Assembly: GCF_000420845.1 (NCBI RefSeq)
Contig: NZ_ATVS01000024.1
Coordinates: 1 to 57,645 of the forward strand
DNA from: Butyrivibrio sp. AE3009
GTDB taxonomy: Bacteria > Bacillota > Clostridia > Lachnospirales > Lachnospiraceae
Direction of reading: 5' to 3'
Length of the DNA stretch: 57,645 bases
The notes beneath the pieces are model-generated. The model ran no database searches and was not told the DNA's origin. It saw only the letters and a program-made list of their open reading frames with translations. Position 1 is the first letter of the stretch. Each line of letters opens with the position of its first letter. Shown here in pieces: positions 54,131 through 57,645 of this stretch. Both the position numbers and the translations under genes were made by a program.

Positions 54131-54200
54131 GTTTGTATACAAGTATACTGATTGTGCTCATTTTGGCAATTGCCATTTTACACAAAATATCTCAGCTTAA

Positions 54201-54872
54201 TTACCTGTCCATTGTCATTCTTGCGCAGTAGCAAGCACTGTACTTTTTCATATATTCAAGATACAGGTCACGAAGCTCTTTATCTTCTGACAGAAGCAGT
54301 AACTGCCAATCTTTGATAAACAGCATAGCATCGTAAACAGGCTCGGACTTCTCTCTGTCATCAAAGAGAGTATCGGGATGGTTCTTAACCCAATCAGATA
54401 AAACTGACTTAAATGATGGTACATTAAGGCTATTTAGCATACGCATCTGCTCCTCAATATAGCCTGTGATCATCTGAACATTGTTCGGGCCCATCATTGT
54501 GTCGCTCTTATTTCCATATGCCTTTTCATTTGGAATCTTCGCAAAGCCTTCTTCATAAAGATGTATGAAGGATCTGTCTTTATTAAGTCTGATTTTGTAG
54601 AAAACAGGTGAATTTATCGCCTCAGAAACAGCTTCTTTCAAAGAATCACTAAGACCCTCTTCATTTAAGTTGAATTTCAAAACACAGCAAATATCCGACT
54701 CCTTAACAACCCTTTTCGCCCCCAGGTTATCAAGAGGTATAGGCCTGTATACAACTCTTCTGCCTAACAGCATGCAGTTTTTTTCATAATCTGCATAGAG
54801 ATCGAAATATACTGCGTCATATTCCTGACTTTCGGCCATCTCAAGCCCATAGGTTTTAATACAATTTTCCAT
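54201..54872 (-). CDS. Unknown soluble protein
   Basis: I do not recognise this 223-residue protein. It is soluble, with mixed alpha/beta character, five Cys residues scattered through the chain and a helical C terminus (DKELRDLYLEYMKKYSACY). The ATG at 54872 has AGAGG eight bases upstream; an ATG two codons earlier is possible and the longer frame to 54938 has no site. It lies downstream of a remnant reading frame and the TPM gene, and is closed by the terminator at 54092-54130. Confidence 0.6.
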   Translation of the reverse strand: MENCIKTYGLEMAESQEYDAVYFDLYADYEKNCMLLGRRVVYRPIPLDNLGAKRVVKESDICCVLKFNLNEEGLSDSLKEAVSEAINSPVFYKIRLNKDRSFIHLYEEGFAKIPNEKAYGNKSDTMMGPNNVQMITGYIEEQMRMLNSLNVPSFKSVLSDWVKNHPDTLFDDREKSEPVYDAMLFIKDWQLLLLSEDKELRDLYLEYMKKYSACYCARMTMDR

Positions 54873-54915
54873 ACACATATCCTCTTTTCTTATATTTCTA
54901 AAATGCTTAATTTCT

Positions 54916-55044
54916 TCATCTTGCACGGATCTTGTCATATTCAGCGACTACTTCCTTCATATCCTCGAAGCGTGCTCTGTTGTTTTCTGCCACTTCAAGC
55001 GGATTGTTTATATAGGCGTGAAATAATATTTTTGATAGATGCTT
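54916..55044 (-). pseudogene. Orphan C-terminal coding remnant
   Basis: Between the TPM gene stop (55051) and the next gene, one minus-strand frame stays open for about 40 codons with protein-like composition, including the segment INNPLEVAENNRARFEDMK, and ends in TGA at 54916-54918. There is no start codon and no ribosome site. The sequence resembles a helical C-terminal end. It may be what is left of a deleted gene; chance openness cannot be excluded. Confidence 0.35.
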
Positions 55045-55050
55045 TTAGCT

Positions 55051-55968
55051 TTAATAAGATCCGGTTTTGACATTATAGACATCCGGTCTGCCTTCCTCTG
55101 AGATTACGCATATCTTCGCGGTGCTCTCATATTTAATTCTGATAGTTAAGAATAACATCACAGCAAAAATAGCTGTAAAGATAACTATAAGGATCCATGT
55201 CTCTACTATCTTGGCCCGTTTATATTCAGGGCTTGTAAGCCTGCCATTTAGTTCCTCAAAGGCCTCCGCAAAAGCTCTGCCAGTGGTATATTCTTCTGAC
55301 TCCATAAGCTTGTCATACAGACTATTATTAAAATCACGTGTTATTCCTAGACTCAAGACAGAATCTGTATTATCGCCCTGCATTCCCTCAAAATACCAGT
55401 CTGAAAATCTGACATTTTTGTCTGCGCTGTAGATGATCACCCAATGCTTCTCATCACTGTATCTGTCAACATAATAGTCATAGGCATACTTGGTGAGGCT
55501 GCTGTAGTCTGATTGCCATTCATCATTACTGCAGGTCACGACTACCGGTACTATATTGGTGATATCCATGAATTCATTCAGTACCCGAGACAGTTCCTGC
55601 TCGTCCTGCTCTGAAACAGCATCGTAATTATCCACGATCTGGACGGATGCCCCCGGAACCGGCAGTATTGAACTTTTCCCGTTTATGATGCTAAAAATTA
55701 AAAAAGCTCCGTATATAATTCCAATAAAAGTTCCGATCAGAAAGGGAAGCGTGAACATAAGAAGACTTCTGAAATTAGATGGATTCGTATTGTAGTAATA
55801 ATGCGGTTGTCCATGCCTGTAATATACGTACCTGTTTGAATTGGCAAATGGTTTGCGACTTCCGAATACTCTTCCGTGACTTCTGTCATAATGTGATCTG
55901 GCGGAACTACCTGATGATCCCATGTGGCATCCTCCGCCACAATGTCCGCCGCCTGATGAATGAGGCAT
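55051..55968 (-). CDS. TPM-domain membrane protein with Gly/His/Cys N-terminus
   Basis: A 305-residue protein. Residues 1-25 are unusual (SSGGGHCGGGCHMGSSG), Gly/Ser/His/Cys-rich. A Ser/Arg/Tyr-rich basic stretch follows, then a membrane helix (about 70-95). An extracytoplasmic TPM-like domain (about 105-240) has the pattern NYDAVSEQDEQELSRVL, VVVTCSNDEW and KHWVIIYSADKN. A second helix lies at about 257-280 with a short tail. TPM domains (TLP18.3/Psb32/MOLO-1) are found in proteins that act in membrane protein quality control; the exact role here is unknown. AGGAGG precedes the ATG at 55968; a longer frame to 56013 does not have one. Confidence 0.78.
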   Translation of the reverse strand: MPHSSGGGHCGGGCHMGSSGSSARSHYDRSHGRVFGSRKPFANSNRYVYYRHGQPHYYYNTNPSNFRSLLMFTLPFLIGTFIGIIYGAFLIFSIINGKSSILPVPGASVQIVDNYDAVSEQDEQELSRVLNEFMDITNIVPVVVTCSNDEWQSDYSSLTKYAYDYYVDRYSDEKHWVIIYSADKNVRFSDWYFEGMQGDNTDSVLSLGITRDFNNSLYDKLMESEEYTTGRAFAEAFEELNGRLTSPEYKRAKIVETWILIVIFTAIFAVMLFLTIRIKYESTAKICVISEEGRPDVYNVKTGSY

Positions 55969-56059
55969 AATACAAGCTCCTCCTTTAGACTTGTATGCCG
56001 TGACAATCGGCATATCTTCGCCATTATACTATCGTTCCGGCGAAATTTAAATACATTTT

Positions 56060-56326
56060 TTATCCAAAAAACTTTACTGCGTAGTTGATGATTATTCCGG
56101 CAGATCCGCCGGCGAGAGCAAGTAGAACCACCCCAACAATAATACAAACGCGGCTTGCGATCTTCTTTTTGGTATCCTTGGAAAAATGTTTACCGGTACA
56201 AAGAAGAGCTATTCCTCCAATCAGTCCTGTAAAGAACATACCGATCAAGATAGCTGCAATCACAATGATTACTGCCATAAATGCAAGTCCGATTAGTCCC
56301 AACAACAAACTTAATAGTCCACCCAT
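56060..56326 (-). CDS. Small two-helix-block membrane protein
   Basis: An 88-residue, very hydrophobic protein with two long hydrophobic blocks (about 2-42 and 58-85) and a basic loop (KHFSKDTKKK) between. GGAGG precedes the ATG. It lies 91 bases upstream of the TPM gene's ATG (55968) and is probably co-transcribed with it. I do not know a function; many such proteins are partners of membrane assemblies. Confidence 0.7.
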   Translation of the reverse strand: MGGLLSLLLGLIGLAFMAVIIVIAAILIGMFFTGLIGGIALLCTGKHFSKDTKKKIASRVCIIVGVVLLALAGGSAGIIINYAVKFFG

Positions 56327-56471
56327 AGTTTTTCCTCCGTTTCATATATAAGCCCATTTTAGTTAATGGCTCAACAAAGATATATTGTCAGATGGGCAAA
56401 ATAGAGGAGGATAAATCCTTATATCCGTCGATTTTTACTGTTGTTTCTTCGTGTGATACTTCTGTGATTTT

Positions 56472-57464
56472 TCAATAAACATTGTATTTAACTGCCTCCA
56501 CAGCGGTGTTATACAGATATCTTATAACCTCTACAGGGGCGATTCCAACTGCGGTCTCACCGGTTACCATCACTGAAGATGCGCCGTCGAGCACTGCGTT
56601 GTAGATATCGCAAACCTCAGCTCTGGTAGGAACTTCGGACTTTTCCATAGATGCCAGCATCTGAGTTACTACCATGAAGGGTTTGTCATTTCTTCTGCAG
56701 ATCTCTGCGATCATTTTCTGAGCTCGGGGAAGTTTCCAGAGAGGCATGCTGTTTCCCAAATCTCCCCTTGCGATTATCACCTCATCACATAGGCCCATGA
56801 AGGATTCCAGATTCTTCATGCCCTCAGTGTTTTCAATCTTTGCATATATTTTCAGATCTGCGCAGCCACATTCCTCCAGGGCATCATGAAGGAGCTCCAG
56901 ATCCTTCTTGCACCTTACAAAGGGCTGCATAATTCCTGTAATTCCCAGGCTTCTTGCGATTCTGAGATTCTCCCTGTCGTCATTAGTCAGCGCCGGAAGT
57001 TCTATACTTTTTCCAACTATTGCTATACTCTTTCTCTGAGTGAGGAGTCCTCCGCGGATGACTTCCAATCTGACACTACTTGCACCTTTTTCCCACACCT
57101 TGCAAAGAAGCTTTCCATCATCAAGAAGGATCTCATCATCAACTACAAGTTGCCTGATAATTGCCATTTCCACAGGTATTCCGCCCTCACCGAGGATCAC
57201 TTCATCGCCGCTTCTAAGCTCATATTCGTAGTTAAAACGTCCTATCCTAAGTTCGGGACCTTGCATATCAATTAAGATTTTGGGCTGAATACCATTTGTA
57301 TTGGCCGCTCTTATCATCCTGCCGATGCTCTCTTCACAGTCTTTTAGCATTATATGCGACAGGTTGATCCTGATCCCGGTCATTCCTGCAGCAAACATTT
57401 TTGCCAAAATGCTCTCATTGTCACAGGAAGGCCCTAAGGTTCCGAATATATCGATAGTTTTCAT
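56472..57464 (-). CDS. Pyruvate kinase-like protein without the C-terminal domain
   Basis: A 330-residue pyruvate kinase homologue (usual length about 470-590). Kept motifs are FGTLGPSC near the start, RINLSHI (usually RxNFSHG), QGPELRIG, the catalytic Lys/Glu segment AKIENTEGMKNLE, ARGDLG, MVVTQMLASM and TRAEVCDIYNAVLDGASS followed by GETAVG. A shortened B domain is present (about 75-145). The C-terminal allosteric domain is absent: the protein stops just after the barrel. It could be an active unregulated kinase or a paralogue with another acyl-phosphate or enol substrate. The ATG at 57464 has AAAGGAAAAA just upstream; longer starts to 57497 exist. Confidence 0.82.
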   Translation of the reverse strand: MKTIDIFGTLGPSCDNESILAKMFAAGMTGIRINLSHIMLKDCEESIGRMIRAANTNGIQPKILIDMQGPELRIGRFNYEYELRSGDEVILGEGGIPVEMAIIRQLVVDDEILLDDGKLLCKVWEKGASSVRLEVIRGGLLTQRKSIAIVGKSIELPALTNDDRENLRIARSLGITGIMQPFVRCKKDLELLHDALEECGCADLKIYAKIENTEGMKNLESFMGLCDEVIIARGDLGNSMPLWKLPRAQKMIAEICRRNDKPFMVVTQMLASMEKSEVPTRAEVCDIYNAVLDGASSVMVTGETAVGIAPVEVIRYLYNTAVEAVKYNVY

Positions 57465-57645
57465 TTTTTCCTTTTGCTCAATATTCATGTTATGCACTCG
57501 CGCTTAATTTTCTTTTTCGAATTTACCTAAGTATCAACGCTATACAATTAATATGATATACGAATTGCTCCATGACTATCGTCATTCTCGCAATTCTACA
57601 AATATTCGGAAACCGCTAATTTACTGCGTAAATTGCTAATTCCTC
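57465..57645. other. Upstream region of the pyruvate kinase-like gene (window edge)
   Basis: This AT-rich stretch has no reading frame I would call. It contains an imperfect hairpin, GAATTGC (57562-57568) with GCAATTC (57590-57596), with an inner GAC/GTC pairing, and a small AATTTAC/GTAAATT dyad near 57619-57635. It could be a leader or a terminator of a gene beyond the window. Confidence 0.35.

Noticed and set aside
1..57645. tRNA, rRNA or known riboswitch
   Set aside because: No cloverleaf-like, ribosomal or conserved riboswitch core was seen by eye; the short leaders do not hold one.

Overview
The window reads as chromosome from a Gram-positive, low-to-moderate GC anaerobe of the Lachnospiraceae, most likely Butyrivibrio or Pseudobutyrivibrio. 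This is an inference from gene content: a surface protein with choline/glucan-binding-type repeats, a GH2 glycosidase, a rhamnose catabolic operon, many c-di-GMP (HD-GYP) and two-component proteins, a cysteine-less PurF paralogue and a short pyruvate-kinase paralogue. There is no rRNA or tRNA gene, no CRISPR array and no phage module. Nearly all genes are on the minus strand. Only five intact genes are on the plus strand: a small unknown protein at 7.1 kb, corA, the purF-like gene, the rhamnose AraC regulator and an Hpt protein.

Layout. 0-1.65 kb: a complete IS1182-type element abutting a perfect palindromic terminator. 1.7-7.4 kb: a secreted repeat protein, a YczE-type membrane protein and an operon of nucleotidase, inositol-monophosphatase-type and two small conserved proteins. 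7.4-18.6 kb: GH2 glycosidase, small zinc-ribbon protein, giant DUF4132 protein, CorA and a membrane HD-GYP protein. 18.7-22.6 kb: PurF-like enzyme and an ABC exporter with an operator-like dyad. 22.7-25.9 kb: an AT-rich insert with a chemoreceptor and a broken IS1634-type transposase, bracketed by two 83-bp direct repeats that each carry a terminator. 25.9-30.6 kb: rhaBAD with a divergent AraC regulator. 30.6-35.6 kb: five overlapping genes that look like a lipid-modification pathway. 35.7-41 kb: histidine phosphatase, then an ABC transporter / membrane metallopeptidase / two-component operon. 41-48.6 kb: ABC-F ATPase, HD-GYP response regulator, Hpt protein, and a hybrid kinase coupled to a solute-binding lipoprotein. 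48.7-54 kb: a circularly permuted ATP-grasp / alpha-E / transglutaminase operon with two aspartoacylase-like proteins and a FUSC-like membrane protein. 54.2-57.6 kb: unknown proteins, a TPM-domain membrane protein and a C-terminally short pyruvate kinase.

The best candidates for incompletely described biology are: (1) the lipid operon (PlsC, AMP-ligase, B12-type radical SAM, CDP-alcohol phosphotransferase, permuted NlpC/P60-LRAT-like protein); (2) the ATP-grasp amidoligase operon with an active/pseudoenzyme pair of aspartoacylase-like proteins; (3) the ABC-metallopeptidase-two-component operon; (4) the PurF paralogue that has lost its glutaminase residues but keeps the PRPP loop and the cysteines expected for an Fe-S cluster. 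Gene starts were moved downstream of the longest reading frame wherever a Shine-Dalgarno sequence pointed to an internal start. Functional calls rest on motifs read by eye; no database search was run.
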